Assembly: GCA_964247725.1 (NCBI GenBank)
Contig: CAXTVM010000016.1
Coordinates: 4,352 to 68,351, forward strand
Length of the DNA stretch: 64,000 bases
Reading direction: 5' to 3'
Source: Lichenicola sp964247725
Lineage (GTDB): Bacteria > Pseudomonadota > Alphaproteobacteria > Acetobacterales > Acetobacteraceae
In this document: positions 1 through 6,689 of the stretch, piece by piece
Layout of the letters: every line of letters starts with the position of its first letter
Position numbering within the stretch: position 1 is the stretch's first letter
Translations under genes and position numbers: made by a program
Notes under the pieces: model-generated
Databases searched by the model: none
Seen by the model: only the letters and a program-made list of their open reading frames with translations
What the model was told of the DNA's origin: nothing

Positions 1-73
1 CCCATTCCTTAGGTCAAGGAGTCCAGAGGCTCCGCCTTTGGCGGGGTCCAGGGGCAGGACCCCTGGCCTTCCA
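1..73. repeat. Dispersed palindromic repeat, partial copy at the window edge
   Basis: This GC-rich segment contains the internal hairpin of the repeat family (CCAGGGGC / GCCCCTGG-like arms around 49-68) and the adjoining GGCGGGGTCC block seen in the other copies. It forms the 3' end of the minus-strand CDP-alcohol phosphatidyltransferase gene, so the last ~20 codons of that gene are repeat-derived. The terminal GGCTATCGCATGAGG arm is not visible here. The copy is either truncated or of the short subtype also seen at 26581 and 48456. Confidence 0.7.
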
Positions 74-920
74 GAAACCGCCGGCTGCGACGGTGCTGCT
101 GGTAGAGCAGGACTGCCAACACCGCGCTCAGCACCACGATCTCGAGGATGAAGTAGAGCAGCGGGCGCCGCAGCAGGGCGCAGGCGAACAGTCCGAGCGT
201 GCGGGCGTTGGCGGACAGCACCGCCCAGCGCCGGACCGGAGGCGCGAACGTCTCCCGGTAGAGCCGCCGGATCGCGGCCGCCCGCGCGGGGTCCTGCCGC
301 AGCAGCGCCGCCAGCCGCTGGCGCGGCGCGCCGTCGATGCAGACCGCGAGGCGCTGGACCGAGAGGTAGACGTCGTGCAGACGCTCGGGCAGGCCGCCCG
401 CCGGCTGCCGCGTCGGCTCGGGCAGCGCGGCGGAGGCGCGGCCGTGGCCCCAGTGGTTGTACTCCTGCCGCTGCACCTCGTAGATCGCCGACTGCACCGC
501 ATGGCAGGCGCCGGACAGCGCCACCAGGGCCCACACCCAGGCGCCGTGCCGGGCGGACAGCACCAGCGCCAGGCCGAGATAGACGGCGGTGAAGGTGACG
601 TAGTCGCACATGCCGTCGAGGATCTTGCCGGACTGCGACTGCGCGCCGGTCAGCCGGGCGAGCTGGCCGTCGACCCCGTCCAGCACGTGCCAAGCCAGCA
701 TCAGCAGGAAGCCGGCCACCACCGCCCAGGGGTTCCGGTCGTGCGCGTAGGCGATGCCGGCGAGCAGGCCGCAGGCCATGCCGGCGACCGAAACCGCGTT
801 CGGCGGGATGCCGAGCCGGGCGCACAGCGGCACCAGGCGGTTGGAGATCGGGTGGACGGCGTAGATGTTGGTGGGGTCCTCGATCTCGGAGGTGCGCCGC
901 ACCGGGTCGGCGGTCTGCAT
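9..920 (-). CDS. CDP-alcohol phosphatidyltransferase family protein
   Basis: This 303-aa integral membrane enzyme is of the CDP-alcohol phosphotransferase class, which transfers a phospho-alcohol from a CDP-alcohol to a second alcohol. The signature D-x2-DG-x2-AR-x8-G-x3-D-x3-D is complete: D81, D84, G85, A88, R89, G98, D102 and D106. Hydrophobic segments surround it. It lies 6 bp downstream of a cytidylyltransferase-like gene on the same strand, and that gene overlaps an upstream glycosyltransferase by 4 bp, so the three look like an operon. The pairing resembles the two halves of IPCT/DIPPS (inositol-phosphate cytidylyltransferase plus di-inositol-phosphate synthase). The true alcohol is unknown, and phosphatidylinositol-type or other phospholipid synthesis is equally possible. 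The C-terminal ~20 residues (from about EGQGSCPWTP) are encoded by a dispersed repeat and are probably not part of the ancestral protein. Confidence 0.85.
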   Translation of the reverse strand: MQTADPVRRTSEIEDPTNIYAVHPISNRLVPLCARLGIPPNAVSVAGMACGLLAGIAYAHDRNPWAVVAGFLLMLAWHVLDGVDGQLARLTGAQSQSGKILDGMCDYVTFTAVYLGLALVLSARHGAWVWALVALSGACHAVQSAIYEVQRQEYNHWGHGRASAALPEPTRQPAGGLPERLHDVYLSVQRLAVCIDGAPRQRLAALLRQDPARAAAIRRLYRETFAPPVRRWAVLSANARTLGLFACALLRRPLLYFILEIVVLSAVLAVLLYQQHRRSRRFLEGQGSCPWTPPKAEPLDSLT

Positions 921-926
921 GGGCGC

Positions 927-1643
927 CTACAGCCGCCCGGTCGCCAGCAGCCGCTCCGCCTTCTCGAAGTCGACCGGATCGTCGACGTCGATCCAGACCC
1001 GGCCGCCGATGTCGCGCACGTGCGCCTTGTTCCAGGACGCCAGCACGGTCATGGCGCCGGAGATGCTGTCGTCGCCCAGGGCCTGGCTCTCCTCCAGCGC
1101 GTCGAACATCACCGGCGCGCACAGGAAGATGCCGGTGTCGAAGGCGTTGTAGTCGGGGATCAGCTTGCCGATGCGCTGGATGCGGCCGTCCCGGCAGAGC
1201 ACGCGGGTCACGTCGTGCAGGTCGATCAGCGGGTTGCCGAGGTCGAAATCGACCGCCAGCGTGACCCCGTCCGGCTGCACCGGCGGCGCCATCAGCGCCC
1301 GCAGGATGCCGGGATCGACCAGGTGGTCGCACATCGTCAGCAGGAACGGCTGGTCCAGATGCGGCCGCGCCGCCAGCAGCGAGACGCCGTTGGCGCGCTG
1401 CCAGTCCTCGTTCGCGACATGGGTGACGCGGACCGCCTCGCGCTCGGCGAACGCGTCCAGCGCGGCGCGCAGCTCGGCGCCGCGATAGCCGCTCACCACC
1501 ACGAACTCGTCGATGCCGGCCAGGCGGCCGCAGCCGATCACCCGCTCGATCAGCGGCACGCCGCCGATCGGCAGCAGCGGCTTGATCACCGAGTGGTCCC
1601 GCAGCCGGGTGCCCTGCCCGGCGGCGACGATGACCGACTTCAT
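927..1643 (-). CDS. Sugar/inositol-phosphate nucleotidylyltransferase (IPCT-like)
   Basis: This 238-aa NTP-transferase begins MKSVIVAAGQGTRL, the nucleotide-binding loop of the family, with the conserved KPLLPIGG (K21). An LTMCDH motif mid-protein would hold the metal-binding aspartate, and WIDVDDP lies near the C-terminus. The layout (NG-SLL, LLTM-DH, IGK, DTGIF, WIDVDD) is most like inositol-1-phosphate cytidylyltransferases known to work with CDP-alcohol phosphotransferases such as the next gene. The start was chosen because ATG at 1643 gives the canonical N-terminus and an ATGA overlap with the stop of the upstream glycosyltransferase. A longer in-frame extension exists but lacks family similarity. 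MobA-like or other sugar-1-phosphate substrates cannot be excluded. Confidence 0.8.
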   Translation of the reverse strand: MKSVIVAAGQGTRLRDHSVIKPLLPIGGVPLIERVIGCGRLAGIDEFVVVSGYRGAELRAALDAFAEREAVRVTHVANEDWQRANGVSLLAARPHLDQPFLLTMCDHLVDPGILRALMAPPVQPDGVTLAVDFDLGNPLIDLHDVTRVLCRDGRIQRIGKLIPDYNAFDTGIFLCAPVMFDALEESQALGDDSISGAMTVLASWNKAHVRDIGGRVWIDVDDPVDFEKAERLLATGRL

Positions 1644-2596
1644 GCGCCGGCGACCGCCGGCAGCTCGGCGATGCTGGCGCAGACCAGCGCGCTGTACGGC
1701 TGCCGCTGGCGCTGCGCCCGCACCGAGCCGGGATCGATCGGCCCGACCCGGGCCCGGGTGCGCACGGAGGCGTACCAATGCACGATCCGGGTCTCGGGGC
1801 ACAGCATCCGGTCCAGCCGGACCCGGCGGACGGTGCGGAACCAGTGCTCGGAGATCTCCGGGGGCAGCGGCGAGAACACGTGCGGCGGCTGGATCGCCAC
1901 CTCCGGGTGGCCCCGCACGACAGCGCCCAGCAGGTGCGGGCCCAGCGCGTAGCGGTTGCCGAGGGCCGACTCCGGCACGCCCGCCATCGCGCGCAGGTAG
2001 GCGGCGAGCAACAGCGCGCCGGCCTCGGCGCCCATGACGGCATTGTTGACGCCGCGGCAGTACAGACCCTCGATTCGCCGGAACGGCCGCCAGCCCTGCG
2101 GCAGCCGGCGCAGCGCCCGGCGCAGCAGGTCGCGTCCCAGCGCCAGGGGCGACGGCGACCGCCGTGCGGAGGGCGGCCAGACGATGAATTCGGATGCGAC
2201 GAACGACCGGGTGCCGAGCAGGGGTTGGAGCGACGCCACCGTCACGGTGTCCAGGTCAGCGTAGAGTCCGCCATTCGAGTACAGGATCGCCGCCCGGAGG
2301 ATGTCCGACCGCATCGCCGGGTCGTCGAGCCGTCGATACAGCAGCGCCAGCGCGTCGCCAAGGCCGAGTGCCGCGCCGGTGCGGGCAAGCTCGGCGGCGG
2401 CGTCGATGCGGGCCAGGCGCACGCCGGGGGCACGTTGGAGTGCGGCGAGCGGGCCGCCGGGCTCGAGTGCCTCGGTGTGGTGCAGCACGACCTCGGGCAG
2501 GCCGCCGCGCTCGGCCGCCGACAGCACCGCGAACGCGCAGGCCCAGGGCAGCGCCGGACCGATCCAGCAGAAATGCAGCCGTGCCGGGAGGGCCAT
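1640..2596 (-). CDS. Glycosyltransferase with DXD sugar-binding region
   Basis: This 318-aa protein resembles the Gly_transf_sug family (capsular polysaccharide synthesis / Och1-like). The N-terminus reads MALPARLHFCWIG, a typical start for these enzymes. The hallmark block SDILRAAILYSNGGLYADLD lies at about residues 97-116, with the DLD motif (114-116) expected to bind Mn2+ and the nucleotide sugar. It is the first gene of a minus-strand unit that continues by a 4-bp overlap into the cytidylyltransferase and then the CDP-alcohol phosphatidyltransferase. Donor and acceptor are unknown. Its start faces a full-length palindromic repeat, so any promoter must lie within or next to that repeat. 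Confidence 0.8.
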   Translation of the reverse strand: MALPARLHFCWIGPALPWACAFAVLSAAERGGLPEVVLHHTEALEPGGPLAALQRAPGVRLARIDAAAELARTGAALGLGDALALLYRRLDDPAMRSDILRAAILYSNGGLYADLDTVTVASLQPLLGTRSFVASEFIVWPPSARRSPSPLALGRDLLRRALRRLPQGWRPFRRIEGLYCRGVNNAVMGAEAGALLLAAYLRAMAGVPESALGNRYALGPHLLGAVVRGHPEVAIQPPHVFSPLPPEISEHWFRTVRRVRLDRMLCPETRIVHWYASVRTRARVGPIDPGSVRAQRQRQPYSALVCASIAELPAVAGA

Positions 2597-2611
2597 GGGT
2601 CAGGTTTCCAC

Positions 2612-2834
2612 GGCTATCGCATGAGGAAGAAGGCCAGGGGCCTTGCCCCTGGACCCCACTGGAGCCGCGGGCTCCAGGCCCCGATTCGTTAAGGGCCTAC
2701 TTCCACGCACGGACTATCTTCTTACGAATCGGGGTTTGGGGCCGTCACGCGAACCGTGCTGCGCACGACGGCTCTAACGGGTCCAGGGCAGCGCCCTGGC
2801 CTTCTCCTCACACGTCTCCTCAAATGCGATAGCC
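2612..2834. repeat. Dispersed palindromic repeat, full-length copy (223 bp)
   Basis: The ends are inverted repeats: GGCTATCGCATGAGGA on the left and TCCTCAAATGCGATAGCC on the right. Internally there are nested palindromes: a CCAGGGGC...GCCCCTGG hairpin, a GGAGCCGCGGGCTCC hairpin, a long-range pair CCCCGATTCGTTAA / TTACGAATCGGGG, and CCAGGGCAGCGCCCTGG near the right end. The copy fills most of the gap between divergently transcribed glycosyltransferase genes, so it sits upstream of both genes rather than after a stop codon. It encodes no plausible protein. Confidence 0.9.
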
Positions 2835-2871
2835 TTGGTCAGGTTCCAGGGAGCGTCCGGGGAGCCACGCG

Positions 2872-4056
2872 ATGCCGCCTGCCGAGCAGGGTGCGGCGCC
2901 AGCCGTAACCGAGATCGTGGTGTTCCGCCAGAACCTGTTCCGGGTCTCCGAGCCGTTCGTCACCCAGCAGGCGGAGGCGCTGCCGCGCTACCGGCCGGTC
3001 TACCTGGGGCGCAGGCGCTACGGCGCGGCGCCGGACCCGGCCCGCGCGCTGGCGCTGGAGGACCGCGGCTGGACCGCCTGGCCCGGCATCGTCCGGCAGA
3101 TGGCCAGCAAGGCGCCGGGGCCGTACCTGCGGCTGCTGGAGGACCGGCGCCCGGCGCTGATCCACGCGCATTTCGGCATCGACGGCGTCGGCGCGCTGCC
3201 GCTGGCGCGGTGGCTGGGGGTGCCGCTGGTCACCACCTTCCACGGCTACGATGCGACGCTGTCGACGGCGGCGCTGCTGTCCTCGCCCGCCTGGGCCAGC
3301 TACCCGCTGTTGCGGCACCGGCTGGCGCGGAAGGGCGCGCTGTTCCTGTGCGTCTCGGAGTTCATCCGCGGGCGCGTGCTGGCGATGGGGTTTCCCGAGG
3401 CGCGCACGCACGTGCACTACACCGGCATCGACTGCGCCGCGATCCGGCCCCGAGCGCCGGCCGAGGAGGAGCGGATCGTGCTGCACGTGGCGCGGCTGGT
3501 CGAGATGAAGGGCACCGAGCACCTGCTGCGCGCGTTCGCGGCCCTTCCCCCCCGACACGCCGACGTCTGCCTGGTGGTGATCGGCGACGGGCCGCTGCGC
3601 CGTCCCCTGCTGGCCCTAGCGCGGCGGCTGCGGCTGGGCCCCCGGGTGCGGTTCCTGGGCGCGCTGCCGCACCACCAGGTGATGGACTGGGTGCGCCGCG
3701 CCGCGATGCTGGCGCTGCCCAGCGTGCGGACGCGTACCGGGCGGGTCGAGGGGCTGGGCATGGTGCTGCTGGAGGCGGCCGCGACCGGGGTGCCGGTGAT
3801 CGGCTCGCGCGTCGGCGGCATCCCGGAGGGGATGGTCGACGGCGAGACCGGCCTGCTGGTGCCGGAACGCGACCCGGCGGCGCTGGCCCGGGCCATGACG
3901 GAGCTGCTCGACCGGCCGGAGCTGCGGAGGCGCATGGGCGAGGCGGCGCGGCGGTTCGTCGAAGCGCGGTTCGACCTTGGCCGGCAGAGTGCGGCGCTGG
4001 AAGCGTTCTATGACGGCGTGCTGGGGCGGCAGTCCGAAGGCACGGGTGTCGCATGA
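2872..4056 (+). CDS. GT4-type glycosyltransferase (group 1)
   Basis: This 394-aa GT-B-fold enzyme would transfer a sugar from a nucleotide sugar in envelope glycan synthesis at the cytoplasmic face. The N-terminal Rossmann domain has HAHFGIDG and FHGYDA. The C-terminal domain has VARLVEMKG followed by EGLGMVLLEAAATGVPVIGS around residue 292, the EX7E-type donor-binding region, and GGIPEGMVDGETGLLV. The ATG at 2872 follows a purine-rich GGGGAGCC. Its stop codon TGA (4054-4056) lies inside the GCATGAGG left arm of the next palindromic repeat, so the repeat supplies or abuts the stop. Acceptor and donor are unknown. Confidence 0.9.
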   Translation: MPPAEQGAAPAVTEIVVFRQNLFRVSEPFVTQQAEALPRYRPVYLGRRRYGAAPDPARALALEDRGWTAWPGIVRQMASKAPGPYLRLLEDRRPALIHAHFGIDGVGALPLARWLGVPLVTTFHGYDATLSTAALLSSPAWASYPLLRHRLARKGALFLCVSEFIRGRVLAMGFPEARTHVHYTGIDCAAIRPRAPAEEERIVLHVARLVEMKGTEHLLRAFAALPPRHADVCLVVIGDGPLRRPLLALARRLRLGPRVRFLGALPHHQVMDWVRRAAMLALPSVRTRTGRVEGLGMVLLEAAATGVPVIGSRVGGIPEGMVDGETGLLVPERDPAALARAMTELLDRPELRRRMGEAARRFVEARFDLGRQSAALEAFYDGVLGRQSEGTGVA

Positions 4057-4107
4057 GGAGGAAGGCCAGGGCGCTGCCCTGGCCTTCTCCTTACTGCTTC
4101 TCCTCAG
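4049..4107. repeat. Dispersed palindromic repeat, short copy
   Basis: It begins TCGCATGAGGAGGAAGGCC, matching the left terminal arm, then has a perfect CCAGGGCGCTGCCCTGG hairpin, and ends at TCTCCTCAG, a truncated right arm. The layout matches the mini-copy at 56158-56231 with part of the right terminus missing. The stop codon of the preceding glycosyltransferase lies within its left arm, and the hairpin could act as a terminator. A short AT-poor stretch follows before the TTG start of the radical SAM gene. Confidence 0.85.
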
Positions 4108-4174
4108 AGCGGTCCGCTTCCGCCGCGGCATCGCGGGTGCTAGAGCCTGCCGCGACCGCGAGGACCCAAGCCCG

Positions 4175-5179
4175 TTGACCGACGCTCTCACGACCACCCG
4201 GCGGCCGCCGACCCGCAGCGCGGGCCGCCTGGACGGGCTGCTGTCGGGGGCGCGGTTCCTCGGCCGGGCGCTGGGCTCGCGCTACAACCCGCTGCTGGCG
4301 CAGGTGGTGGTGACGCGGCGCTGCAACCTCGCCTGCGGCTACTGCAACGAGTACGACGCGGTGTCGGCGCCGGTGCCGCTGCCCGACCTGCTGGCCTGGG
4401 TCGACCATCTGGCGCGGCTGCGCACGGCCTCGATCACGTTCACCGGCGGCGAGCCGCTGCTGCACCCGGAGCTCGACCAGGCGATCCGGGCAGCGCGCGA
4501 CCGCGGCATGATCGTGACCATGATCACCAACGGCTTCCGGCTCACCCGCGACTGGATCGAGCGGCTGAACGCGGCGCGGCTGCAGGGCATGCAGATCAGC
4601 ATCGACAACATCCGGCCGGACGAGGTCTCGATGAAGAGCCTGCAGTCGGTCGAGGGCAAGCTGGCACTGCTGGCGGAGCACGCGCGGTTCAAGGTGAACG
4701 TGAACTCGGTGCTGGGCGTGACCCGCGAGCGGACCCAGGACGTGGTGACGGTGGCGCGGACGGCGGCGCGATACGGGCTGCAGCACTCGGTCGGCGTGCT
4801 GCACGACGGCAGCGGCCTGTTGAAACCCATGAACGCCGACCAGATGGGCGCCTACCGCGAGGTGACCCGGATCTCGCCCTCGGTCGTGCATGGGCTGAAC
4901 TACCGGCTGTTCCAGCGCAACCTGATGCAGGGTCGTCCGAACGACTGGAAGTGCCGCGCCGGTGCCCGCTACCTCTACGTCTCCGAGGACGGCCGCGTGC
5001 ACTGGTGCTCGCAGCAGCGCGGCCGGCCTGGGATCCGGCTGCTGGACTACACGCGGGACGACATAAGGCGGGAGTACGCGACGCCCAAGTCGTGCAGCCC
5101 GACCTGCACCCTGAGCTGCGTGCATCAGATGAGCGCGTTCGACCGGTATCGCGGGGCGCAGACGGCGCGGGCGGCTTAG
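4175..5179 (+). CDS. Radical SAM protein with C-terminal cysteine cluster
   Basis: This 334-aa radical S-adenosylmethionine enzyme binds its 4Fe-4S cluster through C50-x3-C54-x2-C57 (CNLACGYC). FTGGEPLLHPEL follows, the SAM-binding GGE motif. Near the C-terminus CSPTCTLSC and an upstream WCSQ supply extra cysteines, suggesting a SPASM/twitch-like auxiliary cluster. The TTG at 4175 was chosen because the open frame upstream runs through the palindromic repeat and the end of the glycosyltransferase, whereas GAGGA ends 10 bp before this TTG. The position among glycosyltransferases suggests modification of a glycan or lipid, as other radical SAM proteins do in hopanoid or sugar pathways. The substrate is unknown. 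Confidence 0.85.
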   Translation: MTDALTTTRRPPTRSAGRLDGLLSGARFLGRALGSRYNPLLAQVVVTRRCNLACGYCNEYDAVSAPVPLPDLLAWVDHLARLRTASITFTGGEPLLHPELDQAIRAARDRGMIVTMITNGFRLTRDWIERLNAARLQGMQISIDNIRPDEVSMKSLQSVEGKLALLAEHARFKVNVNSVLGVTRERTQDVVTVARTAARYGLQHSVGVLHDGSGLLKPMNADQMGAYREVTRISPSVVHGLNYRLFQRNLMQGRPNDWKCRAGARYLYVSEDGRVHWCSQQRGRPGIRLLDYTRDDIRREYATPKSCSPTCTLSCVHQMSAFDRYRGAQTARAA

Positions 5180-5230
5180 GGGACCATCTGGCACTTGCCG
5201 ATCGTCGAGGAACATCCTTACGCTCGGTGC

Positions 5231-5449
5231 ATGATCACCAGCAAATTGACCAGCAAGGCGCAGACGACGATCCCCCAGCCGGTGCGGGACGCGCTGCGCC
5301 TGCGCGAGGGTGACGAGATCGCCTATGCCATCGAATCGGGCCGGGTCGTGCTGACCTGTGCCCGGTCCGACACGGTGGCCGAAGATCCGTTCCGGACCTT
5401 TTCCGAGTGGGACGTCCCGGCCGATACCGAGGCCTACGCCGAGCTGTAG
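5231..5449 (+). CDS. AbrB/SpoVT-like antitoxin-type DNA-binding protein
   Basis: This 72-aa protein has a swapped-hairpin AbrB/MazE-type N-terminus: SKLTSKAQTTIPQPVRDALRLREGDEI is the family signature (positions about 3-30), followed by a short acidic tail rich in D and E. Such proteins repress their own operon and neutralise a partner toxin. ATG 5231 was preferred over the in-frame ATG at 5195 because it gives the canonical short N-terminus. No intact toxin gene follows. The next ~70 bases contain only what could be the beginning of one (see the separate entry), so this looks like an orphan antitoxin. Confidence 0.8.
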   Translation: MITSKLTSKAQTTIPQPVRDALRLREGDEIAYAIESGRVVLTCARSDTVAEDPFRTFSEWDVPADTEAYAEL

Positions 5450-5450
5450 G

Positions 5451-5521
5451 GTCTGGCGCCTGGTCAAGGTCCCGTTCCTCATCACCAACCGCTCGATGCA
5501 CGCGACGGTGAGTGATGAATG
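5451..5521 (+). pseudogene. Possible remnant of a PemK/MazF-type toxin gene
   Basis: Directly after the antitoxin stop, a frame reads VWRLVKVPFLITNRSMHATVSDE and then stops. LVKVPF resembles the N-terminal strand of PemK-like endoribonucleases that normally follow AbrB-type antitoxins. Nothing further of the toxin is recognisable, and the frame runs into the start of the NmrA-like gene. The segment is short, so the resemblance could be chance. Confidence 0.3.
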
Positions 5522-6528
5522 ACGCTCGACAGTCTATCCTGGTCTTCGGTGCTACCGGCCAACAGGGAGGATCGGTCGCCAGAGCCTTGCTACAGGCGCG
5601 GTGGGCCGTTCGCGCACTCGTACGAAATCCCGCAGCACCGAAGTCGATTGCGCTTCGCAATGCGGGCGTCGAAATCGTGCAGGGATCGTTCACCGACATC
5701 GACGTGATCCGTGTCGCGATGAGAGACGTTCACGGCGTCTTCAACGTACAGCCGGGTTCGCCCGGTGGCAGGGTGACCGATGAGGACGAAGTGCGCTACG
5801 GAATCGCTATCGCGGACCTGGCCGCGGAGGGCGGCATCGCGCATCTTGTCTACTCCTCAGGCGCCGGCGTCGGAGAGAAGCCGACAGGAGTGGCGCATTT
5901 CGACAACAAGCCCCGCATCGAGGCGCACATCCGCAAACTGCTAATGATAGCAACCATCGTCAGACCGATGATCTTCATGGAAATGCTCGTGCGACCTGGT
6001 TTCGAGCTGGACGAAGATCGGTTCACATTCTTCCTCCGACCGGATCAGTCGATGCAGCTCATCGCCGTGAGCGATATCGGAAAGTTCGTTGCCGCGATCT
6101 TCGCCGACAAGATGCGGTTCGGCGGGACGACGTTGAAGATCGCGAGCGATACCGTTACAGGTCGCCAATTGGAAGCCATCTTCGGCGAGGCAGCCGGCCG
6201 GCCGGTCGCCTATGCGCGCTGTTCCGATGGGGTCCTCGCAGCCAATCCCTATCTTGAGCAGCTGAGCGCGAGTTTGGACGAAGGCCCACTTGCAGATTAT
6301 GTGGATCTGAACGTCATGCGTGAGATCAATCCGGACATTCTCTCGTTCCGGTCCTGGCTTGCCGGGAGCGGATGCAACGCCTTCGACGAGGCTCTCGGGA
6401 CGCGTGGCAGGCTGGATCACGCCACGGCGCGAGAGCTTGATCCCGCCGGCGTATCGCCAGGCCGTCCGGCGGGCGTAGTCAATCGTAGGACGTCCCGCCT
6501 CCGACCGTGCGAAGGTATGGAGACGTGA
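5512..6528 (+). CDS. NmrA-like NAD(P)-binding family protein
   Basis: This 338-aa atypical short-chain dehydrogenase/reductase has the N-terminal nucleotide-binding glycines GATGQQGG at about residues 13-20, preceded by a hydrophobic strand (ILVF). YSSGAGVGE and FMEMLVRP occur later as in NmrA/HSCARG redox-sensor-like proteins. Family members usually stop near the FRSWLA segment around residue 285. The last ~40 residues here look like readthrough into unrelated DNA. Base composition is visibly less GC-rich than its neighbours (codons such as CTA, ATA and AAA are common), suggesting recent acquisition. Starts GTG 5512 and ATG 5515 are adjacent, and either could be used. The substrate is unknown. 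Confidence 0.8.
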   Translation: MMNDARQSILVFGATGQQGGSVARALLQARWAVRALVRNPAAPKSIALRNAGVEIVQGSFTDIDVIRVAMRDVHGVFNVQPGSPGGRVTDEDEVRYGIAIADLAAEGGIAHLVYSSGAGVGEKPTGVAHFDNKPRIEAHIRKLLMIATIVRPMIFMEMLVRPGFELDEDRFTFFLRPDQSMQLIAVSDIGKFVAAIFADKMRFGGTTLKIASDTVTGRQLEAIFGEAAGRPVAYARCSDGVLAANPYLEQLSASLDEGPLADYVDLNVMREINPDILSFRSWLAGSGCNAFDEALGTRGRLDHATARELDPAGVSPGRPAGVVNRRTSRLRPCEGMET

Positions 6529-6689
6529 GGGATCCGCTTCCAAAACCAGGCCGCGTGCAAGTTGGCTCTGACAAGACCGTGCCAGCCAGGGTTGAAAGTC
6601 GACGGGCTGGCCATGCCGGCGAAACGTGAAACGCATGTATGGATCGTGTCCCGCGCATCCACTGATCGCCGCAAGGACGTCGTGACGGA

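Noticed and set aside
2612..2834. Small gene inside the full-length palindromic repeat
   Set aside because: Short frames in the repeat (e.g. EEGQGLCPWTPL-like) recur in every copy and reflect the repeat sequence, not a conserved protein.
6390..6689. Minus-strand gene downstream of the flippase
   Set aside because: A frame without start codon (DPYMRFTFRRHGQPVDF) is open but unidentified and overlaps the NmrA-like 3' end; not enough to call a gene.
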